From contig JBAMJV010003141.1 in assembly GCA_037951105.1 (NCBI GenBank), positions 1 through 64,000 on the forward strand: 64,000 nt of DNA, in the 5' to 3' direction. Below are positions 30,912 through 41,959 of this stretch, in pieces (position 1 is the first letter of the stretch; each line of letters opens with the position of its first letter). Source of the stretch: Echinarachnius parma (Eukaryota > Echinodermata > Echinoidea > Clypeasteroida > Echinarachniidae). The translations under genes and the position numbers were made by a program. The notes beneath the pieces were generated by a model. That model worked only from the letters and a program-made list of their open reading frames with translations, did not search any database and was not told where the DNA came from.

Positions 30912-31850
30912 ACTGACATAATGTACAAGGCTTGTGTGAGTTTTTTTTGTTTTATTGTATGTAAAGATTTGATAAATGTTCTGCTTTGCGTTATTATTTG
31001 ATGTACGGGTTGTTTGAAAATTGCCAATGGGAGGAAATGAGCGGGGTGGGTGGGGGGGGGGGGGGGGGGGGATGACAACAGGAAACCGTTTACTCTTTAC
31101 ACAAACTTATGGGGTGAATCATGCCCCTTGAATAATAACCAATGAGAGAAAAATAAGTATTACATAGTGGAAAAGGGTGAAGACTGTACCGCTGTTTTCC
31201 CTTTCAAAATAACATAATCGAGATTGAATTATAAAAACGAATTAGATACATCGTTTTCTTATGGCGTAACCCCCGTCTTCACTCCTATTTATTTTGTATT
31301 TGTTTAATTGTCTCTTATGACCATTTTCCAATGTAACGATGTACAGGTAGTTCGTATCGAGTTCTTGTTTCCAGGTAATTTTGGTACCAAAAGTTTGAAT
31401 TTAAGCTGGATTATTCGAAGTGCATGAGTTCGGGTGATCTTCATGATTCTGAGTAAATGTTGTCCATGTACTTTTCACTTGATTCCCATGACCTCTCTGA
31501 GCTTGTAATGTCATATAACACTCCCTGTTTGAGTAAAGTAAAATAAATCAATGTAAGTTGTTTCTCTTGTTCGTGCGTATACTGATTAAAGATGAAATTG
31601 AATTTAGCCCACTTAATGTCATACTGACTTCCATAAAAATCGTACAATGGCAAGTCCAGTAGTTCATTTACGATACAAGATGACGAAAAACCCACCCCTT
31701 TACAATTCGAATATAAAGGTGTTTGCTAATTGTCAAAAGTTTGCCAAAAGATTCATTTTGGCTAAATCTTTTGGCATTTTAAATGTCGGTAAAAATGAAA
31801 TTAAATCAAATGCAGTCATTAATATTATCTTCTGCTTCATTTGATACTAG
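30912..31850. other. Mostly featureless; poly(G) and one perfect hairpin
   Basis: A G run of about 20 bases lies at about 31051-31070. TGCCAAAAGATT and AATCTTTTGGCA (31742-31776) form a perfect 12-bp stem. On the minus strand 31441-31680 is open and encodes text with LPLYDFYGSQYDIKWAKFN and SSERSWESSEKYMDN before a stop. It is protein-like, but I recognise no family and see no convincing splice acceptor, so it is not called as a gene. Confidence 0.4.
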
Positions 31851-31854
31851 ATGG

Positions 31855-34037
31855 ATTTAGAATTTTCAGTTTCTAAGGGTTTTAGCGTTTATTGTTTACA
31901 ACAAAAAATAATCTCCATAATAGCTTGATATTTTGGGGGATTTTTCGGGATTTTTGTGGACAGAACAAACGCTAAAACCCTTAGAAATTGAAAATACCTC
32001 TGCGTATAATTCTATTCATAAAAATAATCCCTTTTTCTTACAATAATACATTTCTTTAGTCTCATGCTTTTTTCTTAACGACTGTTCAGTGGAATGTGTT
32101 ACGCCTGGAGCAAATCATATTCTACATGTTATCACCATAATCTTGATAATCATCATAATCAATCAAACTCAAACCCTGTCATCTTCATCATTCACATGAC
32201 ACCATTAATCTCTTACCATGGAGAGATACGCTAGATAAAATGTATTATTGTTCATATTTTTATTCTCGTTCCTTTCGACTTGCAATAAAAAGAGATTATT
32301 ATGCCTCCGCCAACGAAGTGGCCGGAGGCATTATGTTTTCGGGTTGTCCGTCCGTCCGTCCGTACGTACGTCCGTCCGTACGTACGTCCGTCCGTACGTA
32401 CGTCCGTCCGTACGTACGTCCGTCCGTACGTACGTCCGTCCGTACATACGTCCGTACGTACGTCCCGTTTTCGTTCTCGCGATATCTCAAGAACCGGTTG
32501 ACGGATCAATTTCAAACTTGGTATGAGGTACATATTGGGGTGACAATGATCTGATTAGATTTTGGGGTTCATGAGGTCAAAGGTCAAGGTCACATGACTC
32601 AATATATGTTTTAAAATGCCTCGTTCTCGCGATATCTCCATAACCAGTTGACAGATCAAATTCAAACTTGGTATGAGTGTATATATTGGGGAGACTATAA
32701 TCTGATTAGATTTTGGGGTTCATGAGGTCAAAGGTCAAGGTCACAGGACTCAACATGTGCAAAAATGCCTTATTCTCGAGATATCTCTAGAACCGGTTGA
32801 TGGATCAATTTCAAACTTGGTATGAGTGTACATATTGGGATGACAGTGATCTGATTAGGTTTTGGGGTTCATGAGGTGAAAGGTCAAGGTCGCAGGACTC
32901 AATATATGTGCAAAAAAGCATCCTTCTCACGATATCTCAAGAACCGTTTGACGGATCAATTTCAAACTTGGAATGAGTTACATACATCGGGTGGCAATGA
33001 TTGGATTAGGTTTGGTGGGCCATGAGGTCAAAGGTCAAGGTCACATGACTCAATATATGCAAAAATGGCTTGTAATGACAAAATCTCAAGACCTGAATGT
33101 CAGATTTCAATCTAACTTGGTACCTGAATATTCTTGGGAGCCAATGTAGCCATCAAAGTTTGGGGTCTACATAGGTCAAGGTCACAGAACTCAAAATATA
33201 TATATGAAAAAAACAAATTTCAGTGCACGTTATTTTGGGCTTGATATTGAAAATTGCGTCATAGCGGAGGCATAATTTTCGACTGCGCGCAGTCGAAGAT
33301 CTATCTAGTTTTTTTGAATAGAATTATACGCAGAGGTATTTTCAATTTCTAAGGGTTTTAGCGTTTATTGTTTACAACAACAAATAATCCCCATAATAGC
33401 TTGATATTTTGGGGGATTCTTTGGGAAAGAATAAACACTAAAACCCTTAGAAATTGAACATACCTCTGCGTATAATTCTATTCATAAAAATAATCCCTTT
33501 TTATTGCCAGTTACGCCTGGAGCAAATCATATTCTACATAATTTATCACCATTATCTTGATAATCATCATAATCAATCAAACTCAAACCCTGTCATCTTC
33601 ATCATTCACATGACACCATTAATCTCTTACCACAGAGATACGCTAGATAAAATGTATTATTGTTCATATTTTTATTCTCGTTCCTTTCGACTTGCAATAA
33701 AAAGGGATTCTTTTTTAAATATAATAATACGCAGAGGTATTTTCAATTTCTAAGGGTTTTAGCGTGTATTGTTTACAACAACAAATAATCCCGATAATAG
33801 CTTGATATTTTGGGGGATTCTTTGGGAAAGAATAAACGCTAAAACCCTTAGAATTTGAACATACCTCTGCGTATAATTCTATTCATAAAAATAATCCCTT
33901 TTTATTGCCAGTTACGCCTGGAGCAAATCATATTCTACATATTATCACCATAATCTGTATAATCATCATAATCAATCAAACTCAAACCCTGTCATCTTCA
34001 TCATTCACATGACACCATTAATCTCTTACCACAGAGA
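31855..34037. repeat. 405-bp tandem satellite, three units, each with a palindrome
   Basis: Each unit starts with a foldback of about 160 bp (ACGCAGAGGTATTTTCAATT ... AATTGAAAATACCTCTGCGT with CTAAGGGTTTTAGCG inside) followed by about 240 bp with GCCAGTTACGCCTGGAGC and TGACACCATTAATCTCTTACC. Units begin at 31855, 33316 and 33722. The 33316 to 33722 step is 406 bp. Unit 1 is lengthened by the insertion at 32299-33308 and unit 3 is cut off by the array at 34040. Confidence 0.8.
32299..33308. mobile_element. Element with TTATGCCTCCGC ends, TACGTACGTCCGTCCG array and 150-bp repeats
   Basis: TTATGCCTCCGC at the left is inverted as GCGGAGGCATAA at 33264. A 16-bp array of CGTCCGTCCGTACGTA (32343-32465) leads into about five 150-bp units, each with GATATCTCAAGAACCGGTTG, AATTTCAAACTTGG and GAGGTCAAAGGTCAAGGTCA. 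The tail contains GACTGCGCGCAGTCGAAGAT. It sits inside satellite unit 1, so it is younger than the satellite. Proteins read from the array (VRPSVRTYVRP-type) are artefacts. Confidence 0.7.
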
Positions 34038-34039
34038 GG

Positions 34040-34515
34040 TTTATGACCATTTGGTCTACTACCATTTGGTCCACTAGCCAGTTGGTCTACTGATATTTTG
34101 TCCACACCAAATTGGTCCACTATCCTGTTGGTCTACTGCTATTTGGTCCACACCCAATACGTCTACTATTCATTTGGTCTACAAGTCATTTGGTCTACAT
34201 TTAATTTGGTCCACTCTCTAATTGGTCTACACCCCATTTGGTCTACTATTACTTTGGTCTAACATCATTTAGTCCATCATGCAAATGGTCTACAATATAC
34301 TTGGTCTGCTATATATTTAGTCTACTAGTTATTTGGTCTACTATGTATTTGGTCTACATTCTATTTAGTCTACTAACAATTTAGTCTACAAATCATTTAG
34401 TCTACAATCCATTTGGTCTACAACTTATTTGGTCTACCAGACATGTGGTCTACGATGCTCTTGGTCTACTAGTCATTTGGGCTACTACCCAATACGTCTA
34501 CAAACCATTTGGTCT
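34040..34515. repeat. Tandem array of CATTTGGTCTACTA words
   Basis: About 27 units of roughly 17 bp (ATTTGGTCTACTA plus four variable bases) lie in one orientation, with AATACGTCTACTA variants. It begins at the truncated end of satellite unit 3. Its style resembles the other word arrays in the window but no inverted second arm is seen. Confidence 0.85.
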
Positions 34516-34751
34516 ACTAGCAATAAGTCTACAACAAAGCCCACGCTGTGTATGAAATGTTGTCCACCATGTACAGTTAGTTGTTAAATGAACCAATATT
34601 TTGAAGTGATGACTATGGATGGCTAGGGAGCAAAGTTAAAGGGATAGTTGAGTGTTAGTATAGGGGGCACTTCACAAAAAAAATTGTTGTGAGATAATGA
34701 AAAACTGGCTAAAACTATTTTTTTTTAGAGAGCGCCCTCTTGAGTTGTAAC

Positions 34752-36150
34752 CAGTGGCGTAGACAGGTTCTTACACCTGGGGGGGGGGGGGGGATGATTT
34801 GCCGTTCACCGGACCAAGACCAATTTTTAGAGACCAAGACAATCCTCTCAGGGGGGGGGGGGGGGGGGGGTAGATGTGAAGATGGTCGTAACCAGGCGGG
34901 CCGAAATCAGTTTTGGATTAGGGGGGGGGGGGGGGCAAAACCTATGGGGGCTCAGGATTTTTTGTGTGTATATAGGGGCTCATGCCCAACCACACTCACA
35001 GTGCTGCCAACTTTGAGCCAGATGTGAGAGTGAGACATTGCAAGGATCGAAGCGACCAAGCCCGAGGGAGCGAAGTGACTGAGCGGGGGGAGGGTGTGGG
35101 AGGGGGTGTCCCCCCACGCTAGAGAGATTTTGCATTTTTGGACTTGAAATTGTGCATTCTGGTGCTTACCTATAGATAGGAAATTTGGGCTTTACATTGA
35201 CTGTATCTGGAAAAGCGTGTTATGATTGAATCGACCAGAAATTTTTAAATATATTTTCACGATAAAACAAATAATTGACACACTAATAAATATGCATCTC
35301 AATACAGGAAGCGAAGTGACTGAGCGGGGGAGGGTGCGGGAGGGGGGTGTCCCCCCTCCCACGCTATAGGGAGATTTTGCATTTTTGGACTTGAAATTGT
35401 GCATTCTGGTGCTTACCTATAGATAGGAAATTTGGGCTTAACATTGACTGTATCTGAGAAAGCGTGTCATGATTTGATCGACCAGAAATTAAAAAAATAT
35501 TTTCACGAAGAATACAAATAATTGACGTCATATGCACCCCAACACAAATATTGTATTTATATTTAGCATCATACACAGTTCCAACATCACCATATGCCAC
35601 ATTATGTATAATCCAACAACTTAGCCTATTGCCAAGAATGAGTCCCGAGGGGCGAAGCTACCGAGTGCTGGGGCAGGGCCAAATAGGGGGGGTTTGGTAG
35701 GGGGTACCCCCCTCCCACGGAGAAGATTTTGCATTTATATACTTGAAATGGTGCAATTTGGTGCACGTCACACAAGGAGCCAGAGCAATGCCAGCCTACA
35801 CTGGTACTACGTGGCCCGGTATACAGAAACAAAATACTCACCCTTGACCATACGCAAGTTACACAACAAACTGAGATAATCTGTTCGCGCGCGAAGCGCG
35901 CAGCAAAAATTGGAAGTTGATGTATAAATTACCTTTTTAACGTTAGAATTAACAAGTCTTAGCTCATACAACTTATGTTTTCTTTCCTACTCGTACATTT
36001 TGTCGTATACAGCTACACAAAAAAAAAAAATATCCTTCCCTAAAACCTGGGGGGGGGGGGGATGATTGTACATGTCATCCCCCCACCTTGTGAGGTGGGG
36101 GGATGCATCCCCCTCATCCCCCCCCCCCCCCCCCGTTGTCTACGCCCCTG
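34752..36150. mobile_element. 1.4-kb hAT-like non-autonomous element
   Basis: The target duplication GTTGTAAC is exact (34744-34751, 36151-36158). The ends CAGTGGCGTAGACAGG and GTTGTCTACGCCCCTG are inverted. G runs lie at about 34780, 34853 and 34922, and a C run at about 36118, next to the ends. The middle is made of tandem units shared with the 18378-19100 element. No transposase reading frame is present. The filled MITE site on both sides makes the boundaries certain. Confidence 0.85.
35060..35800. repeat. Tandem units inside the hAT-like element
   Basis: The block GAGCGAAGTGACTGAGCGGG, GGTGTCCCCCCTCCCACGCT, GAGATTTTGCATTTTTGGAC and CATTCTGGTGCTTACC occurs at 35071 and again 241 bp later. 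A third, more diverged unit begins near 35645. Confidence 0.8.
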
Positions 36151-36221
36151 GTTGTAACAGCACTTTTTGAATGATAACAGGGGTTTTACCTAGTCGCTTG
36201 TAACTGTGTTATGTGTATACT

Positions 36222-36476
36222 TTTCCCGGGGGGGGTATGTCTCCATATAAAGGGGGGTACCATGCGTGACCAAGGACTTGCCAAAAGCACCCTAAACAAG
36301 TATTTCCGTGGTGTAAAAAATACACCCTATAAGCAAGTATGATTATCAGTAATTTGCTACCCTAAGTAAGTAATCAATTTTTGTTAAACCCCTAAGCAAG
36401 TAATAACTATTTTTGATACCCTAAGCAAGTAATACTATTTTGCTTTTATTTTTGATACCCTAAGCAAGTAATACTA
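36222..36476. mobile_element. CCCGGGGGG-ended element fragment with CCCTAAGCAAGTAAT array
   Basis: Starts CCCGGGGGGGGTATGTC and continues into four 28-30-bp units with GATACCCTAAGCAAGTAAT. The start is of the same type as the right end of the element at 9587-10025. Its right end is not found; a pogo-like end follows directly. Confidence 0.45.
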
Positions 36477-36550
36477 CAGTGAAACCCCTTTATAATGAGG
36501 TCGCTTGCAACGAGGTACCGTTTACCTCGTTATAACAGGGTTTCCATGGA
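36477..36550. mobile_element. Short pogo-like foldback
   Basis: CAGTGAAACCCCTTTATAAT and TCGTTATAACAGGGTTTCC are inverted within about 70 bp. The CAGTGAAACC...GTTATAAC words are the pogo/Tigger-type end also seen at 14335, 17372 and 30645. Confidence 0.45.
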
Positions 36551-37160
36551 TCAAGCATAATGTAAATGAGTTTTTTTAAAACCTTTGGCACGATCCAGGA
36601 GCACGATATGTAAAAACGATGGACCCCACGCCATGAAACTTCACACCAATCAACATCCATTTAATAATTACTCCACAAAGACAAGTCTTATAAGTCTAAT
36701 TATCTTTAATTTTTATTTTATACCATTAAGTTAAGATATCTGCACACTTCCATGGGTTGATTTCATGTACAATTGTCATGCAGAATACAAATTAAAAGGT
36801 TTGATTATCACCCGATTATCACAATTTAACTAATAGAAAACAACTAAATCTACTTGATTATGTATTATAAATTTAAGTAACACCACTACAAGCTTTTAAG
36901 CAGGATGGGTGAAAATTGAACAATTTTAGATACCTATTAGCAAGGAGATTTGGACAATCCAATCAAGAATTATGACTTTCAAAATGTTTGTTTTCTGCCC
37001 TCTTAGTTGGCTCTTAATTTGCCAAATCTGTGATGTCATAATTATACAACTATGTTAACATACCAATTATCTCATTTACTGATTTTCTTATTGTTTGTTA
37101 TTGTTACTGTTTGTAAAGAGCAATGAATAAAATAAATATCATTGAAAACAAAAAACACAT
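36551..37160. other. No feature recognised
   Basis: AT-rich sequence without a credible exon or clear repeat. It separates the foldback from the palindromic MITE on its right. Confidence 0.5.
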
Positions 37161-37320
37161 GGACCCCGTTGCAGGAAGAGATACAATCGATTGTAAGTTA
37201 CGATTGATCGTAAGTCAGATCACATGTTCTTGATGCGCAAATCTGATTGGTTGAAACGCCTAAATTGGGGTAAATTTTCTGACTTATGATCAATTTTATC
37301 TCTTCCTGCAACGGGGCCCT
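37161..37320. mobile_element. GGGCCC...GAAAGAGAT MITE, copy 4
   Basis: GGACCCCGTTGCAGGAAGAGATACAA is inverted as ATCTCTTCCTGCAACGGGGCCC, with CGCAAATCTGATTGGTTGAA near the centre. It is a near-complete 160-bp palindrome. Confidence 0.7.
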
Positions 37321-37925
37321 GGAGAACTTCCACTGGAACTGTACAACAAAACTTGACAAAATGTCTCATAAAAAAAGCATCGTCCCTCTACTCTCATTCT
37401 CATAAATATTAGGGAAGAGGTAAATGTGCGTACATTTAAGGTAAAACTTCCTCAACTATTATTATCCTTCCTTTTGATTTAATTCTATTAAGTGAATGTA
37501 TCAAATTGTACACTTCTATTGATTTAATGTACAATTGTCATGCGCACTTATAGAACAAAATTAAAAGGGTTGATAATTACTACAATTAAATTAATAGAAA
37601 ACAACAAAGTTGTGTGCAGATGGGCTGATGGGAACAGAAACAGAGGAGGAGTCGGGTTACAAAGCTACAATCGAAGATCTAAATAAAGTTGAAAGGAATA
37701 TTGAGTTTTACCATGTTTATCCTAACTTACCTACTTACCTATCTTACAAAGCTGTATATGGCAAAGCATGAAAGACTTTCACTGTTATACAGTTTAAAAT
37801 ATAGGAAATATAAATACAAACAAACAAAATAAATATTTATATATATATGTGAGTGTTAAGTACAAAGCACCATGATATCCTTTTCCTATAGCAATGGAAG
37901 TTAGTCATAATAAGTTATTATATGC

Positions 37926-38590
37926 AGTGGCGTACCCAGGATTTTTTTAAGGGGGGGGGGGGGGGTTATTTTGTAAAATTTTCGAAGCCGAGACCAAGTA
38001 CCTACAACATTTTCAAGACCGAGACCACGGTCCGTCAACATTTTTCGAGGCCGAGACCAAGACCATTGGTTGAGAACCCCTCTTAGTGGGGGGAGGGGGA
38101 AGCGAGCGGAGCGAGGTTGGAAATTCTAGCAATTAAACATCTGAAATTGCCATTTGTTTCAATATATAATTGTATGGGTATGTTCGTGTTATATAATTGC
38201 GTTTTGAAGGGTAATATATAAACACCCGAGGTTGTATGCGAGCGAAGCGAGCTTTAAAATTTTAGCAATTTAACATCGGAAAATTGCAATTTGTTTCAAA
38301 AATTTGTTTCAATATTATTGTATGGGTATATTCGTTTATGACTTATATGATATGGCGTAATTAAGGCGAGTGAAGCGAGCTTGAAAATTTTAGCAAATTT
38401 ACATCGGAAATTGCCAATTGTTTTAATATTATTGTATGGGTTTATTCCTGTTATGTTATTGCGTTTTGAAGGGTAATATATAAACACGCGAGGTTGTAGA
38501 ATATTATATTATACGGAATGCGAGCGAAGCGAGCTGGAAAATTGTAGCAATTTAACATCTGAAATTGCCATTTGTTTAAATATTATTGTA
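37926..38590. repeat. CAGTGGCGTACCC end followed by GAGCGAAGCGAGC tandem units
   Basis: CAGTGGCGTACCCAGG, then a G run, starts a stretch with CGAGACCAAG words. After it come four units of about 130-150 bp with GCGAGCGAAGCGAGC, TTAGCAATTTAACATCGGAAA and TATTATTGTATGGGT (at 38104, 38239, 38366, 38520). It is probably a hAT-like element whose right part was lost or overgrown by the minisatellite that follows. Confidence 0.5.
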
Positions 38591-38595
38591 TGGGT

Positions 38596-41052
38596 TATGG
38601 AAGAGGGAGTGTGTGTGTAGGGGTGTGGAGGGGGTGGAGGCAGGTGGAAAAGGAAGAGGGAGGGTGTGTGGGGGTGGGGAGAGGAGGGAAGGAGGCGTGG
38701 AAGGTAGAGGGAGGGTGTGTGGGGTGGGGAGGGATGGAAGGAGATGGGGAAGGAAAGGGGAGGGGTGTGTGGGTGGGGAGAGGAGGGAAGGAGGCGGGGA
38801 AGGAAAAAAAGAGGGTGTGTGTGGGTGGGGAGGGGAGGGAAGGAAGAGGGAGGTTGTGTGTGGGTGGGGAGAGGAGGGAAGGAGGCGAGGGAGGGTGTGT
38901 GGGGTGGGGAGGGATGGAAGGAGATGGGGAAGGGAGGGGTGTGTGGGTGGGGAGAGGAGGGAAGGAGGCGGGGAAGGAAAAAAAAGAGGGTGTGTGTGGG
39001 TGGGGAGGGGAGGGAAGGAAGAGGGAGGGTGTGTGTGGGTGGGGAGAGGAGGGAAGGATGGGGGGAAGGAAGAGGGAGGGTGTGTGCGCGTGGGGAGGGG
39101 AGGAAAGGAGGCGAGGGAGGAAGAGGGAGGGTGTGTGGAGGTGGGGAGAGGAGGGAAGGAGGCGGGGAAGGAAAAAAAGAGGGTGTGTGTGGGTGGGGAG
39201 GAATGGGAAGGAAGAGGGAGGGTGTATGTGGGTGGGGAGAGGAGGGAAGGAGGCGAGGAAGGATGAGGGAGGGTGTGTGGGGTGGGGAGGGATGGAAGGA
39301 GATGGGGAAGGGAGGGGTGTGTGGGTGGGGAGAGGAGGGAAGGAGGCGGGGAAGGAAAAAAAGATGGTGTGTGTGGGTGGGGAGGGGAGGGAAGGAAGAG
39401 GGAGGGTGTGTGTGGGTGGGGAGAGGAGGGAAGGATGCGGGGAAGGAAGAGGGAGGGTGTGTGCGCGTGGGGAGGGGAGGAAAGGTGGCGGGGGAGGAAG
39501 AGGGAGGGTGTGTGGAGGTGGGGAGAGGAGGGAAGGAGGCGAGGAAATAAGAGGGAGGGTGTGTGGGGTGGGGAGGGGATGGAAGGAGGTGGGGAAGGGA
39601 AAGGGAGGGTGTGTGGGGTGGGGAGGGGATGGAAGGTGGCGAGGAAGGAAGATGGAGTGTGTGCGTGGGGGTGTGGAGGGGATGGTGGCAGGTGGAGAAG
39701 GAAGAGGGAGGGTGTGTGGGGGTGGGGAGAGGAGGGAAGGAGGCGAGGAAGGAAGAGGGAGTGTGTGCGTGGGGGGTGTGGAGGGGATGGTTGCAGGTGG
39801 AGAAGGAAGAGGGAGGGTGTGTGGGGGTGGGGAGAGGAGGGAAGGAGGCGGGGAAGGTAGAGGGAGGGTGTGCGTGGGGGGTGTGGAGGGGATGGTGGCA
39901 GGTGGAGAAGGAAGAGGGAGGGTGTGTGGGGGTGGGGAGAGGAGGGAAGGAGGCGGGGAAGGTAGAGGGAGGGTGTGTGTGGGTGGGGAGGGGATGGAGT
40001 GAGGTGGGGAAGGAAGAGGGATGGTGTGTGTGGGTGGAGAGAGGAGGGAGGGTGTGTGGGGGTTGGGAGAGGAGGGAAGGAGGCGGGGAAGGAAAAAAAG
40101 AGGGTGTGTGTGGGTGGGGAGGGGAGGGAAGGAGGCGAGGAAGGAAGAGGGAGGGTGTGTGTGGGTGGGGAGAGGAGGGAAGGAGGCGAGGAAGGAAGAG
40201 CGAGGGTGTTTGCGCGTGGGGAGGGGAGGAAAGGAGGCGTTGAAGGAAGATGGCGGCTGTGTGTAGGTGGGGAGAGGAGGAAAGGAGGCGAGGAAGGAAG
40301 AGGGAGGGTGTGAGGGGTGGGGAGGGGAGGGAAGGAGGTGGGGCACGAAGAGGGAGGGTGTGTGGGGTGAGGAGGGGAGGAAAGAAGGCGCGGAAGGAAG
40401 AGGGAGTGTGTGGGGTGTGGAGGGGATGGGGGCAGATGGAGAAGGAAGAGGGAGGGTGTGTGGGGGGTGGGGAGAAGAGGGAAGGAGGCGGGGAAGGTAG
40501 AGGGCAGGTGTGTGTGGGTGTGGAGGGGAGGGAATGAGGCGGGTAAGGTAGGGGGAGGGTGTGGAGGGGATGGAGGGAAGTGGGGAAGGAAAAGGGATGG
40601 TGTGTGTGGGTGGGGAGAGGTGAGATGGAGGCGGGAAAGGAAAAAGGAGGGTGTGTGTGTGGGTGGGGAGGGAGGGGATGGAGAGAAGGGAAGGAGGTGG
40701 GGAAGGAAGAGGGAGGGTGTTGGGGGTCAGGAGGGGAGGGACAAGGGTGGGGAAGGACGTGGAGGGTGTGAGGGGGTGGGAAGAGGAGGGAAGGCGGCGG
40801 GGAAGGAAGAGGGAGGGTGTGTATGGGTGGGGAGGGGATGGAGGGAGGCGGGGAATGAAGAGGGATGGTGTGTGTGGGTGGGAGATAAGGGAAGGAGGTG
40901 GGGAAGGAAGAGGGGGTGTGTGTGGGCGGGGAGGGGAGAGAAGGAGGCGGGGAAGGATGAGGGAGGGAGTGTGAGGGTGGGGAGAGGTGGGACAAGGGTG
41001 GGGAAGGACGAGGAGGGTGTGTGTGGGGTGGAGAGAGGAGGGGAGGAAGGAA
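38596..41052 (+). repeat. 2.45-kb GA/GT-rich minisatellite, about 51-bp units
   Basis: Units read approximately GAGGGAGGGTGTGTGGGTGG then GGAGAGGAGGGAAGGAGGCG then GGGAAGGAA, close to 51 bp (17 codons), in nearly 50 imperfect copies. The plus strand is almost pure purine plus GTGT, with many GGG runs. Because the unit length is a multiple of three and stop triplets are rare, very long frames stay open on both strands. These are not genes. Confidence 0.95.
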
Positions 41053-41639
41053 GACCTCTAGACCTATAGGCCTGGAATCATAAATTTTGTAGGCAAGTAC
41101 GTAGGCTATAGACTAATTTTAACCTTGTCTCTTTTAATTTGCAACAATTAATCTTATTTGTCCATTTGTGAGGAATGTGGTCAATTGCTCATGCAGTGCA
41201 TGAATTATTCATAAACGGGTCTGGAAATAGACTATCAAGATAGGATCACTGTACACATTTACAGTACGTTATAATGCAGTCGGCATGGTTGGAAGACAGA
41301 TTATGGAAAGGGACGGTAACCCACCGTGTCCATCAGATTACAGAAGATGTCATCCCTTCAGTATTATACCGTGTGCCTTTTGTCACCTTTTACGGTGGCA
41401 TACAGTGTGCTTTTTGTGAATCGGGTGGTGAGTGATCAGTGAGTTTACAAGTTTATCAGTGAGTTTACAAGTTTACAATGATTTAATTAAATAATTCATA
41501 ATTATGGTGATTGAATCATGTCAATCTATAAATTAATCATTCAATTTCACAATAAATCATTCAATTTAACAATCAATCAATCAATCAAACCAATAAATCC
41601 ATTGACTAAATCAATTCAATTATTTGACATCCGAACTAG

Positions 41640-41815
41640 CTACTTGTGGGCCGTACCAAGGGCTTTTCAAGGGGGGGGGGGGGGGGGGGGAGGTTATTTG
41701 GTCAGGCAAATTTCAGTAAGCGGGGGAGGGGGGGGGGGGGGCGGGGGTGTCCGAAGAAAACATTTGCAGCCGAGGCCGAGTACATTTAAAATTTTCGAGG
41801 CCGAGACCAATTAGA
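41640..41815. repeat. Poly(G)-rich element fragment
   Basis: GGGCCGTACCAAGGGCTTTTC leads into two G runs (about 41671-41690 and 41722-41740), then GAGGCCGAGTACATTT and TTTTCGAGGCCGAGACC. The same text, CGAGACCAAG with G runs, occurs at 37950-38070, so this is a second copy of that left-end region. Confidence 0.5.
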
Positions 41816-41847
41816 TATTATTTTAAATAAAATAAACAGTACGAGTA

Positions 41848-41958
41848 TATATGATTTGTTCTAAAACCTTAGAAAGTGTGGACGTCAAAGAGATTGGACG
41901 GTTATATCATTTATCTCCTTTCTTAAAGAGGGGGACAACCTTAGCAATTTTCATAATA
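41848..41958 (-). pseudogene. LINE reverse transcriptase fragment
   Basis: On the minus strand the codons read IMKIAKVVPLFKKGDK, a stop, then YNRPISLTSTLSKVLEQI. This is the well-known RT entry block of non-LTR elements (KVVPLFKKGD ... YRPISLTS ... KVLE). About 35 codons survive with one in-frame stop, so it is an old fragment. Confidence 0.65.
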
Positions 41959-41959
41959 T

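Larger units (their letters stand above)
34636..36225. mobile_element. TTAA-flanked MITE, copy interrupted by a hAT-like element
   Basis: TTAAAGGGATAGTTGAGTG, TGAGATAATGAAAAACTG and GAGAGCGCCCTCTTGAG match copy 1. After the insertion the text resumes with AGCACTTTTTGAATGATAAC and CTAGTCGCTTGTAACTGTG. The middle of the MITE is shortened relative to copy 1 and its right end is lost at a CCCGGGGGG junction. Confidence 0.65.

Noticed and set aside
32240-32554. Arg/Val/Tyr-rich frames (VRPSVRTYVRP type) on both strands
   Set aside because: Translation of the CGTCCGTCCGTACGTA array inside a mobile element; not a gene.
38509-40995. An 828-codon minus-strand frame of Pro/Ser/His-rich repeats and several plus-strand frames
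   Set aside because: They are all produced by a 51-bp minisatellite lacking stop triplets. Both strands and several frames stay open at once, and there is no splice or start context.
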